From Paenibacillus sp. FSL W8-0186 (GTDB lineage Bacteria; Bacillota; Bacilli; Paenibacillales; Paenibacillaceae), in NCBI RefSeq assembly GCF_037969765.1, contig NZ_CP150207.1, positions 3,093,001-3,157,000 on the forward strand: DNA of 64,000 nt, in the 5' to 3' direction. This document shows positions 24,210 through 33,482 of this stretch, piece by piece (within the stretch, counting starts at the first letter, position 1; each line of letters opens with the position of its first letter). Under the pieces are notes generated by a model. That model did no database searches, had not been told where the DNA came from, and was given only the letters and a program-made list of their open reading frames with translations. A program made the translations under genes and the position numbers.

Positions 24210-26541
24210 GAATTGTCCTCCAAATCATCTCCGGCGTCAGGGGCAGCTGATTAAGCTCTACGCCAGCAGCTGCTGACAAGCTGTTCGCCAGTGCTGCAGG
24301 CATGCCAATCAAGCCATGCTCACCGATTCCGCGCAGTCCATATGGCGCTTCCAGATGAGGTGTCTCGACGAAATCCACGATGTACTCGGGCTGTTCTCCA
24401 TAGCGAATGAGCTTGTAAGTTCGAAACTGGCGATTCAATATGGCCCCGTCTGGATTGAAGCGAAATGCCTCCCGGCTGGCAAGGCTTAACCCCATACTCA
24501 TGCCGCCCGTAACCTGAGCACGGGCAAAACCCGGGTTAATAACCCGGCCGGCATCGATGACTGTTGCTGCTTTAACGATTCTGTAGGTGTAATCTCTTGT
24601 ATTTAACTCCACTTCAACGGCCTGTGCGCCTACCGTCCATTCCGGTCCAGGATTCCCCCTGCCTGTTACAGGGTCCAAAAAAGTTAAATGTCGCATCGCG
24701 TAGCTTCCGCGTCCGATAACCTGACTTCCGATCGTGTTGCCGTTCGGGAAGGTGTATCCGTTGGCGATTTGTTCGATAGCTACTCCTGTCTCGGGGCGGT
24801 TTTTTCGGAAGACTCTCCCTCCGCCGACATCGAGGTCTGCCGGCGGGCATTGAAGTACGATAGAAGCCAGGTTTTTTAACTGCATGATTGCATCGTCAGC
24901 GGCCTGCAGAATCGCATTCCCCACCAAAAAGGTGCTCCGGCTAGCGACCGTCTTCCATAGCTCGGGGTCTTTATCAGTATCTATGTCCATATGAATCTCT
25001 ATCTTCCGATCATCCATGCGGAATCGTTCCGCCAATATTTGAGTAAGGGCCGTCCTGGTGCCTTGGCCAATTTCCACGGCACCGCATAGCAGATGAATGC
25101 TTCCCTCCGGATTAAATTTGATCATAGCCCCCGCCCCGGCATTGGTTGGCGTATTTGAGTTTTTCCAAAAGCAGCATATCCCTTTCGCTTTGACGAGATG
25201 GCCGTTTGTTTCGATTTGTGGACGGTCATTCCAATGGATCAGCGTTTTCAATTTGGCAATGCATGCCGGTAAATCACCGATATTGCTTCTATTTAACAGG
25301 GTTTGCGTCGGGGTTGTATCTCCCGGTCCGATGGCATTCATATAACGAAGCTCTAGAGGATCCATATTTAATCGGTCCGCCATCATATCCATAGCCCTTT
25401 CCATAGCGAACGTCAGCTCCGGATGTCCGAAGCCGCGAAAGGAAGTCGAATAGGGATGATTCGTATACATGCATAAGGAATCGCATTGGACGTTATCAAT
25501 GCGGTAAGGCCCTGTGCAATCGGTAGCTCCGGCACGGCTCATAATCGGCCCCCGGTCCGAATAGGCCCCGCCGTCAAACAGATGCAGAATTTCTACGGCC
25601 ATGATTTTCCCTTCCCGGGTGCAGCCAAGCTTGATTGTCGATTCCAATCCGATATGAACCGGAGAGGAGACCATGTCCAGCTCCCTGGAATTTGCCATTT
25701 TGACAGCTCTTCCGCCAACGGCAAGCGAAGCCAAATAAGCGAGATATTCTAACTGAACTGCCGATTTGCCGCCATAGCTTCCTCCTACCAGCGGAGTGTG
25801 AACGGTGACTTCTTGAAGCGGAATATGAAAGTAGCGGCTAATATCCTTTTGGATTACATAAGGGGATTGCGAAGCGGAATGGATGCTGACTTTGCCGCCG
25901 GGCTTAATTTCTGCTATACTGCATCGCACTTCCATCGCGGCATGATCCGATTGAGGCAATCGGACCTGAACCGTAACGATTTGCTCACTATTCCTCCACC
26001 CTTCCTCCATATTCCCTTTGCGGATTCTAGTCCGGTTCGCAATATTCGTGCCGGGCTCCGGGTAGACCTGTTCACTTCTTTCATATGCGGCCAGCTGCTC
26101 ATGAAGGAGCGGTGCGCCGATCCGTAAAGCTTCGCTTGGACTAAAGACAGCAGGCAGAACCTCATAATCCACTTGAATTTGAAGCGCAGCCATCTCGGCA
26201 GTGTACTCTTCTTCCGCGACCACCAGAGCAACAGGCTCGCCATAATATCTTACTTTGTCCATTGCTAGAGGCGGCCGGTCTGCCAAAGGGGACCCGGTCA
26301 ATACCGGGTAATATTCACCGGTTATGACGGCTTTTACACCTGGTATCCTCCAGGCTTTCGACGTATCTATCGATTTAATTTTCGCATGGGCATGGGGGCT
26401 AACGGCTATTTTGGCATGCAAAAGCCCCGGTCTCGAAAAATCATTAATATAGCGGGCTGCCCCGGTAATCTTCTCGCCTGTTTCCCTTCTGGGAACGCTT
26501 GCTCCAAACGAATGCCCGATCTTCGCCCCCTCCTTTTGCAA
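24196..26541 (-). CDS. pucD: Xanthine dehydrogenase molybdenum-binding subunit (PucD)
   Basis: Up to 781 residues. First gene of a five-gene minus-strand operon (pucD-C-E-A-B order). It has the Ald_Xan_dh_C and C2 layout: RETGEKITGAARYINDF at the N-terminus, PLVGGSYGGKSAVQLE, STSFRGFGHPELTFAMERAMD, and AVEIGQGTRTALTQILAERF. The C-terminal YGLRGIGEHGLIGMPAA contains the GE active-site glutamate of hydroxylases. It hydroxylates hypoxanthine or xanthine (by operon context). The start is odd: the TTG at 26541 has no good site, while AAAGGAGGGG lies inside that frame and points to an ATC at 26520. Confidence 0.92.
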   Translation of the reverse strand: MQKEGAKIGHSFGASVPRRETGEKITGAARYINDFSRPGLLHAKIAVSPHAHAKIKSIDTSKAWRIPGVKAVITGEYYPVLTGSPLADRPPLAMDKVRYYGEPVALVVAEEEYTAEMAALQIQVDYEVLPAVFSPSEALRIGAPLLHEQLAAYERSEQVYPEPGTNIANRTRIRKGNMEEGWRNSEQIVTVQVRLPQSDHAAMEVRCSIAEIKPGGKVSIHSASQSPYVIQKDISRYFHIPLQEVTVHTPLVGGSYGGKSAVQLEYLAYLASLAVGGRAVKMANSRELDMVSSPVHIGLESTIKLGCTREGKIMAVEILHLFDGGAYSDRGPIMSRAGATDCTGPYRIDNVQCDSLCMYTNHPYSTSFRGFGHPELTFAMERAMDMMADRLNMDPLELRYMNAIGPGDTTPTQTLLNRSNIGDLPACIAKLKTLIHWNDRPQIETNGHLVKAKGICCFWKNSNTPTNAGAGAMIKFNPEGSIHLLCGAVEIGQGTRTALTQILAERFRMDDRKIEIHMDIDTDKDPELWKTVASRSTFLVGNAILQAADDAIMQLKNLASIVLQCPPADLDVGGGRVFRKNRPETGVAIEQIANGYTFPNGNTIGSQVIGRGSYAMRHLTFLDPVTGRGNPGPEWTVGAQAVEVELNTRDYTYRIVKAATVIDAGRVINPGFARAQVTGGMSMGLSLASREAFRFNPDGAILNRQFRTYKLIRYGEQPEYIVDFVETPHLEAPYGLRGIGEHGLIGMPAALANSLSAAAGVELNQLPLTPEMIWRTIHDSV

Positions 26542-26634
26542 ATCAATCTTTCTAATGTATATGTACAGTTACGCTTATTATTGTTATATAAGTTTACATA
26601 GCGGAACAAATGCTCAGGTATCGCTGTCGAATCA

Positions 26635-26647
26635 CCTCATTGGTTGA
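26635..26647. promoter_or_regulatory. PucR-box-like site upstream of pucD
   Basis: CCTCATTGGTTGA resembles the Bacillus PucR box WWWCNTTGGTTAA (recalled from the literature) with the core CNTTGGTT intact. It lies about 95-115 bases upstream of the operon start. No pucR gene is in the window. Confidence 0.35.
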
Positions 26648-26710
26648 TGCAACCTAAGGTTCTCTTCTTGCGTAACATAATTATTACAGGCTCAGAAAGA
26701 GAGAGGTCTC

Positions 26711-27427
26711 ATGAACAATTCGGTTTCACTCAGACGAATAAAGGTCTCCACCCTGTTAGCGATCGCTGGCATCCTGCTCTTTATCATGTTAGTCGTTCCT
26801 TTTTTCCTTTCCTATTTCAATGAATCCGTGTTCTATTTCGAGCAGCATAAGTATAAACAAGCCCTTGAGCAAGACAATGTTACCGAATATCACAGCTTGT
26901 CAGGGCCCCCAATCAAAGTACATAAGGAAGGCAGTAATCGTAAAATCACTATCAACAATGAAGAGTATGCCATTCGTAAGCTAGGGGATCCGTTTAACAT
27001 CAAATATGAAGTGGCTTATCCAAACGGCAGGCTGTTTCAGGTCAATGACCATGGCGGTCTGCTTGTGAGTTACGATGAGAACGGAGATTGGTTTGTCCCC
27101 ATAACCGCCTTTGACTCCAACGGACAAAAAATTTTGCCAAAAGGCGAAGTTGAACTCCTTAATCCCAGCGGGCTTGTCACCGCTGCTTATTCGGAATACC
27201 ACGAGAAGCAAGGCGAGCCGATTTTATTTGTTTTATCTATTCTCATCTTCATTTACGGATGGTGTGGGTACCGATATGAGAAATTCCAAAACATTCTTTT
27301 CAAAATGTCGATGTATTGGCTTTGGGTCAGAGAGGCTGAGCCAAGTGATTTCTATTATTTCATGTGCAAAGTAGCCGGAATAGCGGCAATGATCCTCTCC
27401 GTCGTCGTATTGTTCCAATCCTTATAA
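26711..27427 (+). CDS. Membrane protein of unknown function
   Basis: 238 residues, ATG after GAGAGAGG. Three hydrophobic segments: LLAIAGILLFIMLVVPFFL near the N-terminus, ILFVLSILIFIYGWCGYRY and a C-terminal VAGIAAMILSVVVLF. The central about 120 residues (40-165) form a soluble, strand-rich domain likely outside. It stands alone with its own terminator, divergent from the puc operon. No family recognised. Confidence 0.7.
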   Translation: MNNSVSLRRIKVSTLLAIAGILLFIMLVVPFFLSYFNESVFYFEQHKYKQALEQDNVTEYHSLSGPPIKVHKEGSNRKITINNEEYAIRKLGDPFNIKYEVAYPNGRLFQVNDHGGLLVSYDENGDWFVPITAFDSNGQKILPKGEVELLNPSGLVTAAYSEYHEKQGEPILFVLSILIFIYGWCGYRYEKFQNILFKMSMYWLWVREAEPSDFYYFMCKVAGIAAMILSVVVLFQSL

Positions 27428-27433
27428 AAGCAG

Positions 27434-27463
27434 CAGCCGGGTCAATCCGACCCGGCTGTTTAC
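27434..27463 (+). terminator. Terminator after the 238-residue membrane protein
   Basis: CAGCCGGGT / ACCCGGCTG stem with a 7-base loop followed by TTTACG, seven bases after the stop. Confidence 0.85.
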
Positions 27464-27559
27464 GTGCTATAAGGTGCTTATGTTCAACGGAAGTAACGTA
27501 TGATACAGTTACACTATAAAAATTTACCAAATAGCAGATGTTTATAAGGGGGATTGAAA

Positions 27560-28066
27560 ATGTATAAAGCGGCCATAGACGAAGAAAATTATCTGGCAGT
27601 GTTAGAGCCTAGACACGCAAAAGAGTTATTATATCAATTAATTGATAGCAGTCGAGAAAATATAGGCAGATGGCTTACTTTTCCCACGATAACTAATAAA
27701 GTTGAAGATTCCCTAACATTTATAGAAAAATCTTTAAAAGATTATCCGAAAATAATGGATATTGGGCTGGCATTTGGCATAAAGGAACAATTGCAGGCTC
27801 TATCGGATTTTTATATATATGGATTGGAAGGCAAGAAAAACCGAGATAGGATATTGGTTGGGAGATGAATACATAGGTAAGGGTTTAGCTACAAAAGCAG
27901 CCAAGCTATTGATTAACCATTCCTTTGAAGAACTAGACCTTAAAAAAGTTGAAATTAACGTGGCGAGCGGAAACTTAAAAATTATGAATATTTGAACGGA
28001 GAATATCATGATAGGATTATTTATGGCTTGCTCAAGGAAGAATGGAAATACAAAAAGATTATTTAA
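27560..28066 (+). pseudogene. Broken GNAT-family acetyltransferase (RimL-like)
   Basis: The first frame (27560-27868, starting MYKAAIDEENYLAVLEPR) covers the N-terminal half with ENIGRWLTFP. A frameshift around 27825-27835 is needed to continue into RKTEIGYWLGDEYIGKGLATKA, the acetyl-CoA-binding motif, and LDLKKVEINVASGNLKIMN. A further loss of about 30 residues precedes HDRIIYGLLKEEWKYKK and the stop at 28066. The pieces in order match a ribosomal-protein serine acetyltransferase. AT-rich. An inactive remnant unless programmed frameshifting occurs, which is unlikely. Confidence 0.85.
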
Positions 28067-28110
28067 TTAATGTCTATGTTAGATTCTAATGTTGATATTT
28101 GACCAAAAGA

Positions 28111-28137
28111 AAACCGCCTTCGTAGAATAGGCGGTTT
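28111..28137 (-). terminator. Bidirectional-looking terminator between acetyltransferase remnant and P-loop gene
   Basis: AAACCGCC (28111-28118) with GGCGGTTT (28130-28137). T-rich tails on both strands (TTATTG plus side; TTTTCTTTTGG minus side). Confidence 0.7.
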
Positions 28138-28175
28138 ATTGCTATCGTTATCCGTTAGTACAACAATAAAAATCA

Positions 28176-28733
28176 TTATAAAGCGAATCTGTTCTTAATG
28201 ATTTCAGCAACCTCACAAGCACTTAAATTCGAGTTGTTAATTCTGATGTAATTTTCTCTTTTAATTTCTCCCTCAAAGGAGTTTAATCGATGTTGCTCCA
28301 TTGTCTGTAATAGATCCTGTTCAGAACGAGTAACATTCCTTTTTGTTGGTTTGTGTTCAAGTCTGTGAGGAGTCTTGTTACGCTCAATTCTTTTCTCAAG
28401 ATCGGCTTCAAGCTCAACAAAATACACTTCGCCATCTTTATCTTCGATTGTTTTGCAAATTTTATCAACGTAGTCCCAATCCTCATGCAAATCGAATCCC
28501 CATACATAAGTGAAAATCATTCCATACATATCACTATCAGCGGCGGCTTCAAATATGTCTTGACGAAATTTATTTACTAATCTCCACATTTCATGATTAA
28601 AACCGAATAGGGGAGCTAACATTTCAATGGTTACGTGATTGTGGAACAACTTTAGTTCAGTTACCTTCTCCAATTGATGTCCTACTGTCATTTTTCCTAC
28701 CGCCTGAGGACCAAATATTATAACAAATTTCAC
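28176..28733 (-). CDS. P-loop NTPase / small-molecule kinase-like protein
   Basis: 185 residues, GTG start after AAGGGGATG. Walker A GPQAVGKMTVG at residues 8-18 and a lid-like stretch RIERNKTPHRLEHKP indicate a shikimate-kinase/AAA_18-like fold. The HNHVTIEML segment is common in uncharacterised Bacillota proteins of this group, often near acetyltransferases or antibiotic-resistance-like enzymes. The nucleotide-binding call is firm; substrate unknown. AT-rich gene in an accessory stretch. Confidence 0.75.
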   Translation of the reverse strand: MKFVIIFGPQAVGKMTVGHQLEKVTELKLFHNHVTIEMLAPLFGFNHEMWRLVNKFRQDIFEAAADSDMYGMIFTYVWGFDLHEDWDYVDKICKTIEDKDGEVYFVELEADLEKRIERNKTPHRLEHKPTKRNVTRSEQDLLQTMEQHRLNSFEGEIKRENYIRINNSNLSACEVAEIIKNRFAL

Positions 28734-28823
28734 TAAATCATCCCCTTGGAAGATATTTCAACAATACTATCACAATTTGAATAAGATTCGTAGCAGTTTT
28801 TTTGAATTAGACCGCCCGTTAGC

Positions 28824-29290
28824 TTAACAAGAATAAGCAGAAAGCCGAAGTTTGGCATTCGTGTCGGTCACAGTAAATAGGCATGATTTGACCAACATAT
28901 TTTTCTTAATTGATGCGGTATTCTCATATTCCTTGCTGTCGGACTTGAATCGGTAATGAGCTAAGCCTTTAGCATTCGCATAGGAACTGAATGCCCTCCA
29001 CGAATCAGTGCATAGTACGTTGGAGTCGGATAAATGACCACCAATCGCTTCGTCCAATTTCGTTGTTCGAATTCGCCGGCGTCCAAGAACGCCAGAGTAA
29101 TTTTTTGACGGTCACGGGGAACCAGTACGCACACTGGATCATGGCTTATACCACGATATTTAGCTTTGTCACCACGTTTACGTGGCTTGCGTTCAATGAT
29201 ATTTCGCTTGCCTTTTTCCGAGTACAGAAAGTAAGTCTCATCCATCTCAACAATATCTTGAAATGCTTCGGTTGGGATCTGTTTAGCCTA
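28824..29290 (-). pseudogene. IS1595-type (ISXO2-like) transposase remnant
   Basis: Two overlapping frames give parts of one protein. Upstream: TEAFQDIVEMDETYFLYSEKGKR and KRGDKAKYRGISHDPVCVLV (29290 to about 29060). Downstream: IDEAIGGHLSDSNVLCTDSWRAF and GLAHYRFKSDSKEY (about 29057-28920). The MDETYF and CTDSWRAF stretches are the DDE catalytic blocks of the ISXO2-like domain. At least one frameshift, and the N-terminal zinc-ribbon part and C-terminus are missing. No terminal inverted repeats recognised. It marks past insertion in this accessory stretch. Confidence 0.85.
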
Positions 29291-29303
29291 ATTAATAAAG
29301 AGT

Positions 29304-29322
29304 GGGGCCTCTATAAGGCCCC
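29304..29322 (-). terminator. Terminator of the Lnr-like operon
   Basis: GGGGCCT / AGGCCCC stem with a five-base loop, about 75 bases after the last permease stop, followed on the minus strand by ACTCTTTATTAA. Confidence 0.65.
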
Positions 29323-29396
29323 TCCCTGTGAATCAAAATAATTAATTCCTACAATAACATGACATCACCATTGTTTATGTCCCATAATCACATAAG

Positions 29397-30500
29397 TTAA
29401 CCCCTGCGCCGCTCCATCAAATTAATGCCAATCCCCATGCAGACCACAGCAATGATGCACAGCTTAGCCAGCGGTGGAAAAATATCCAGCCAGCCTTTAT
29501 CGTAAATTGCAATTTCCGTGAGAGCATTCAAAGCGTGCTTCAAGGGGAATATTTCGGATATTCCCAGCAGGAATGGATTCGTAATCGTCCCCGGCGGCAT
29601 GTAGCCTCCGCTGATGAGAGGCATCAGTGGAATTAAAGACGGAAACACCATGTTAAACTGTTCGGGGGTTCTGACGATTCCAGCGAGCAGCATACAAAAA
29701 GCCACGATCGTCAGTGTGTACAGTGCAACAACCACAATCAGCATACCAAAATGGTTCCCCATATTGAATCCAATAATATAACGGAACAACAGCAGAACGA
29801 CTAAAATTTGTACAAAACCAATCAGCATGCTGTAGAGCAAATGCCCGAGGTACATCTCCGACTTGCGGATCGGCGATAATACCATCCTACTCCAGATGCC
29901 GGATGCTTTCTCCATCGTGATGGCATTGACTTTAAAGCCGACCGTAAAGGCCGCTAGAAATAACGTAAACGTAAACAGCAGCTGCAGACCCATATTGTGA
30001 TGGAGCAGTTCGCTTCCGTCCATCGCGAGCACCTCTATGGTAATAGGCGGCTGCTCTAGATATCGCTTGGCTTCATCCCGAAACCCCGCCGCATCTGCTG
30101 TGTAAGACTCGGCTGCACGCAATTGCAATTCTTCTAAGAATACGGCGCGGATATGACGATCCACAATCTGCACATTCGGATTCTCGATGGACGCAATCAG
30201 ACGATAATCAGCCTGACTGACCTGAAGCGCCGCGTCGGCCCGGCCCCCGCGCACATCGGAACGCGCCGCTTGTTCGTCCTGCAGAAAGAATTCAATCGCA
30301 TCGCCTTCATTTAGGCGTTCAATCCACTGCTTGGTCATGGAGGATTCCACGCCTTGCGCCGGAAAAACGCCAATTTTGATTTTTTGGTCCATGCCCAGCC
30401 CGAATATCAGCGTAGCAAGTATGCTTAGACCGCAAAATGCGATTACCATCATCGGAGAACGCTTCTCCTTCATCCATTGCGCCAAAAATATCGGATTCAT
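29397..30500 (-). CDS. lnrN: ABC-2 exporter permease (LnrN-like)
   Basis: 367 residues. The ATG at 30500 shares one base with the preceding stop (TGATG) and is preferred to longer in-frame openings. N-terminal transmembrane helix (MMVIAFCGLSILATLIFGL), a large external domain (about 40-190), then five hydrophobic segments (LLFTFTLFLAAFTVGFKV to IIAVVCMGIGINL), the ABC2_membrane_3 layout. Pairs with the permease encoded just upstream to form the channel of the LnrLMN-type exporter. The symbol follows operon similarity to Bacillus subtilis lnrJKLMN, known for linearmycin resistance. Confidence 0.75.
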   Translation of the reverse strand: MNPIFLAQWMKEKRSPMMVIAFCGLSILATLIFGLGMDQKIKIGVFPAQGVESSMTKQWIERLNEGDAIEFFLQDEQAARSDVRGGRADAALQVSQADYRLIASIENPNVQIVDRHIRAVFLEELQLRAAESYTADAAGFRDEAKRYLEQPPITIEVLAMDGSELLHHNMGLQLLFTFTLFLAAFTVGFKVNAITMEKASGIWSRMVLSPIRKSEMYLGHLLYSMLIGFVQILVVLLLFRYIIGFNMGNHFGMLIVVVALYTLTIVAFCMLLAGIVRTPEQFNMVFPSLIPLMPLISGGYMPPGTITNPFLLGISEIFPLKHALNALTEIAIYDKGWLDIFPPLAKLCIIAVVCMGIGINLMERRRG

Positions 30501-31744
30501 CAGATACGCCCCCTTCTCGGAAACAGCCATATGGCCAAGCCGGCTGCAGCCAAAGCGAAAGTTCCCAGCTTGATCAGCGGCAGGGTCAGGCTTGCGTTCG
30601 TCTCCGTCTGCAGCCAATCCAGAAGCACTGCCAGGGACAGCCCGTTCGGCGTCCATTCTCCTGCGGCTTTCAGCCATCCCGGCAGCACGTAAATCGGTGC
30701 GAAGCTGCCGCCGATCGTCCCGGCGATTAAAATGACAAGAAAAGAAAGGCCGCTTGCCACGGAGTCTTCAAGCCGGAACACCAGGGCAGTGAATAGGGCC
30801 GCCAGCGCGCCCACACAAAGCGAGAGAAAAACCAGCACACAGAACATGCCTAGCCAAAAATGCAGTGAACGTCCAGGGAATATGCCTAAAGCTAAATGCG
30901 ACACCAGAATTACTACTGCAAACTGAAGCATAGAGAAGCAGAAGGTTGAGCTCATTTTCCCTGATAAATACTTCATTGGATGCGAGCCTGTAAGCAGGAT
31001 GCGCTGCAGGGTTTGCTCCCTTTTCTCTGCCGATGCTTTGGTCGATGAAGTCGTCGATAAGAGCAAAGCAAATACAATGCTGACCGCCAAAGCGAAATAT
31101 TGAAACGAGGTCACCGTCTCGGCTCCAGGTATGATCTCACGTCCGCCCAAAGCGTCTCCCTCAGCCAGCACGACAGCAGCTGCAGCAGCCACTTCCTGGC
31201 CCCCCGCATGCTGCAATGCAGCATGGAAATTCATGGAATGCATAAGTCCTGTAATCCATTCCTTGAGCACATCGACCTGGAGCGAAGCTTCCCTGGCCGT
31301 TACTTGCACCTCGGCCCCATCGCCTTCATTCAGCAGCATCTTATGAAATGCCCCCAGTGAAAATCCATCCGGTATGGTGATGATGGCCTCGATCTGTTCC
31401 TCCTCAAGCTGCCGGCGCGCCTCCTCGCTGCTTAGCTCCTGCAGATGAACGAAGCTCCTCACCTCTTCGGATTGAAGCAGCCCGGTTAAAGCTTGAATGG
31501 GCGACATCCACTCCGTACCCGGATCAGAACCCAGCTCGCTCTGTATTTGCTGTACTGCGGCTGCTTCATCGTCCAGGTTCACAAGAGCAACCTTCATCTC
31601 AAGCAATTTCGCCGGATTCTCGATCCAGCCCGGTAAAGCGAATCCTAACACGGCAATCAGAATGAGCGGCATGACAAGCGAAACCGCCAATGCCTTCTTA
31701 TCCCTCCAAAATACGAGTAAATCCTTTTTCAAAAACGGGATCAC
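30500..31744 (-). CDS. lnrM: ABC-2 exporter permease (LnrM-like)
   Basis: 414 residues, GTG start after AGGGGGGAG, 12 bases past the ATPase stop. One N-terminal helix (ALAVSLVMPLILIAVLGFAL), a large external domain with helical stretches (about 40-215), then about five helices (FALAVSIVFALLLSTTSS, FSMLQFAVVILVSHLAL, FLVILIAGTIGGSF). ABC2_membrane family. Coupled to the next permease by a TGATG junction, which fits a heteromeric channel. Confidence 0.78.
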   Translation of the reverse strand: MIPFLKKDLLVFWRDKKALAVSLVMPLILIAVLGFALPGWIENPAKLLEMKVALVNLDDEAAAVQQIQSELGSDPGTEWMSPIQALTGLLQSEEVRSFVHLQELSSEEARRQLEEEQIEAIITIPDGFSLGAFHKMLLNEGDGAEVQVTAREASLQVDVLKEWITGLMHSMNFHAALQHAGGQEVAAAAAVVLAEGDALGGREIIPGAETVTSFQYFALAVSIVFALLLSTTSSTKASAEKREQTLQRILLTGSHPMKYLSGKMSSTFCFSMLQFAVVILVSHLALGIFPGRSLHFWLGMFCVLVFLSLCVGALAALFTALVFRLEDSVASGLSFLVILIAGTIGGSFAPIYVLPGWLKAAGEWTPNGLSLAVLLDWLQTETNASLTLPLIKLGTFALAAAGLAIWLFPRRGRI

Positions 31745-31756
31745 TTGGGCTCCCCC

Positions 31757-32689
31757 CTAGTCTCTAAGCGTCCGCCCGGTCAGATGCAGGAAGACATCTT
31801 CCAGGCTTGGCGTCTGTACATGTATGCTGGTGATCTGAACATGATGCCGTTCAGCCGCTTGAACAACTTGGGACAACAGATCGCTTTGCTTCGCGGCAAT
31901 CAGCCTAAGCCCGTTCTCTGTCTCATCGGCCTGCCGGACCGGAGGAAGCAATCGAAGCTCCTGAACCAGCTCTGGGCTTGGCTTATCAAGCTGCAGCAGC
32001 AGCGTGTCTTCCCCGGATAAAATCCGCCGCAGCTCTTCCTTCGTCCCCGAGGCGATGATCCGGCCGTGATCCATAATGTAAATCCGGCTGCAGAGCTGCT
32101 CGACTTCTTCAATGTAGTGGCTTGTGTATAAGACCGTCGTTCCTCTCTCGCGATTCAATAATCGGACGGTCTCCAGAATGTGGTTCCGGGATTGCGGGTC
32201 AATGCCCACCGTCGGCTCATCCATGATCACGATCTTCGGATCGTGCAGCAGGGCTGCGGCGATATTGATCCGTCTCTTCATCCCGCCGGAATACGTCTTG
32301 ATCAGCTCGTTCTGCCGATCGCGCAGCCCGACAATCTCCAACAGCTCCTGGATTTTCATTTCTAGCTGTTGACCCTTGAGGCGGTATAACCCGCCGAAAA
32401 ATTTCAAATTCTCATAAGCGCTCAGCTCCTGATAAAGCGCGATTTCCTGCGGCACGACGCCAAGCACCTGGCGAATGAGCTGCGGCTTGCCAATGACGCT
32501 CGTTCCGTTCAGTCTTACATCTCCCGCATTCGGTTTTAAAAGAGAAGATATCATGGAAATCGTCGTCGATTTTCCCGCGCCATTCGGCCCTAGCAGGCCA
32601 ACGGATTCCCCCTCGTCCAGATAGAAGCTCACCTCGTCTACAGCGGCTTTTCCCTTGAATGTCTTTCTAAGCTCCAAGGCTTCAATCAT
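31757..32689 (-). CDS. lnrL: ABC exporter ATPase (LnrL-like)
   Basis: 310 residues. ATG at 32689 follows AAGGAGG; longer in-frame extensions overlap the regulator gene and are unlikely. Walker A GPNGAGKSTT, Q-loop VPQEIALYQELS, signature YSGGMKRRI, Walker B IVIMDEPTVGID and H-loop YTSHYIEE are all present. The C-terminal about 80 residues resemble DUF4162-type extensions, ending SLEDVFLHLTGR. It powers the two permeases encoded after it. Family relatives export membrane-active polyketides or drugs. Confidence 0.88.
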   Translation of the reverse strand: MIEALELRKTFKGKAAVDEVSFYLDEGESVGLLGPNGAGKSTTISMISSLLKPNAGDVRLNGTSVIGKPQLIRQVLGVVPQEIALYQELSAYENLKFFGGLYRLKGQQLEMKIQELLEIVGLRDRQNELIKTYSGGMKRRINIAAALLHDPKIVIMDEPTVGIDPQSRNHILETVRLLNRERGTTVLYTSHYIEEVEQLCSRIYIMDHGRIIASGTKEELRRILSGEDTLLLQLDKPSPELVQELRLLPPVRQADETENGLRLIAAKQSDLLSQVVQAAERHHVQITSIHVQTPSLEDVFLHLTGRTLRD

Positions 32690-32840
32690 GTCTTCTGCCT
32701 CCTTCAATTCGCAATTCCGCATGCAAATCCTTAATCTATGGCTCAGTATACAAACAAAAAGACAGTGCTCACACTGTCTACCGTCATCCATCTGCTCTGT
32801 ACCCATGACTCCAGTCATGGATGTAAAATTTACTTTCTTT

Positions 32841-33482
32841 CTATACGACCTTATGCCGGATCGCATAAATGGCAAGCTGGGTCCTGTCGCGTAATTCCAG
32901 CTTATCCATCAGCTGGCTCATGTGATTTTTCACCGTTCCAACGGACAGCCCCAGTTCTTCGGAAATCTCCCGATTGCTGCGTCCTTCGCCGACAAGCTTG
33001 AGTACATCTAGCTCTCGCGGCGTAATAGCAGGATCGATGGAACGCTCTTCCTCCGCTTCGGTTCGGCGAAGCAAGCGTGGAATGACCTTGGCTGCCACAT
33101 CGTCCTGCAAAGATAATCCGCCAGACATGCAGCTGCGGATCGAGCGAATCAAAGCTTCGGGTTCAGCGTCCTTGAGCAGGTATCCGCTCGCACCGCATTT
33201 CAACGCCTCCAGCGCATATTCATCATCGTTAAACGTAGTAAGCATCAGCACTTTCCGCTCCGGCCATCTGCCGCGAATGATGCGCGCCGCCTCGAGACCG
33301 TCCATAACCGGCATCTGGATATCGAGAATGGCCAAATCGAACAAATACCGTTCATTCAAATCGACCGCCTCCCGGCCATTGGCGGCTTCCCCCGTAACAC
33401 GAAGCTGGTCATCTGTCTCTATCATCATTTTTAAGCCTTGGCGAACCATCGCCTGATCCTCGGCCAGCAATATTCTGATCAT
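32841..33482 (-). CDS. lnrK: NarL/LuxR-type response regulator (LnrK-like)
   Basis: 213 residues, overlapping the kinase stop by 4 bases. Receiver domain with acceptor aspartate in DLAILDIQMPVMDG (about residue 54) and conserved Lys in GASGYLLKDAEPEAL. C-terminal LuxR helix-turn-helix GRSNREISEELGLSVGTVKNHM. It should control the ABC genes that follow after a 151-base gap, by analogy with LnrK/YfiK. Confidence 0.9.
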   Translation of the reverse strand: MIRILLAEDQAMVRQGLKMMIETDDQLRVTGEAANGREAVDLNERYLFDLAILDIQMPVMDGLEAARIIRGRWPERKVLMLTTFNDDEYALEALKCGASGYLLKDAEPEALIRSIRSCMSGGLSLQDDVAAKVIPRLLRRTEAEEERSIDPAITPRELDVLKLVGEGRSNREISEELGLSVGTVKNHMSQLMDKLELRDRTQLAIYAIRHKVV

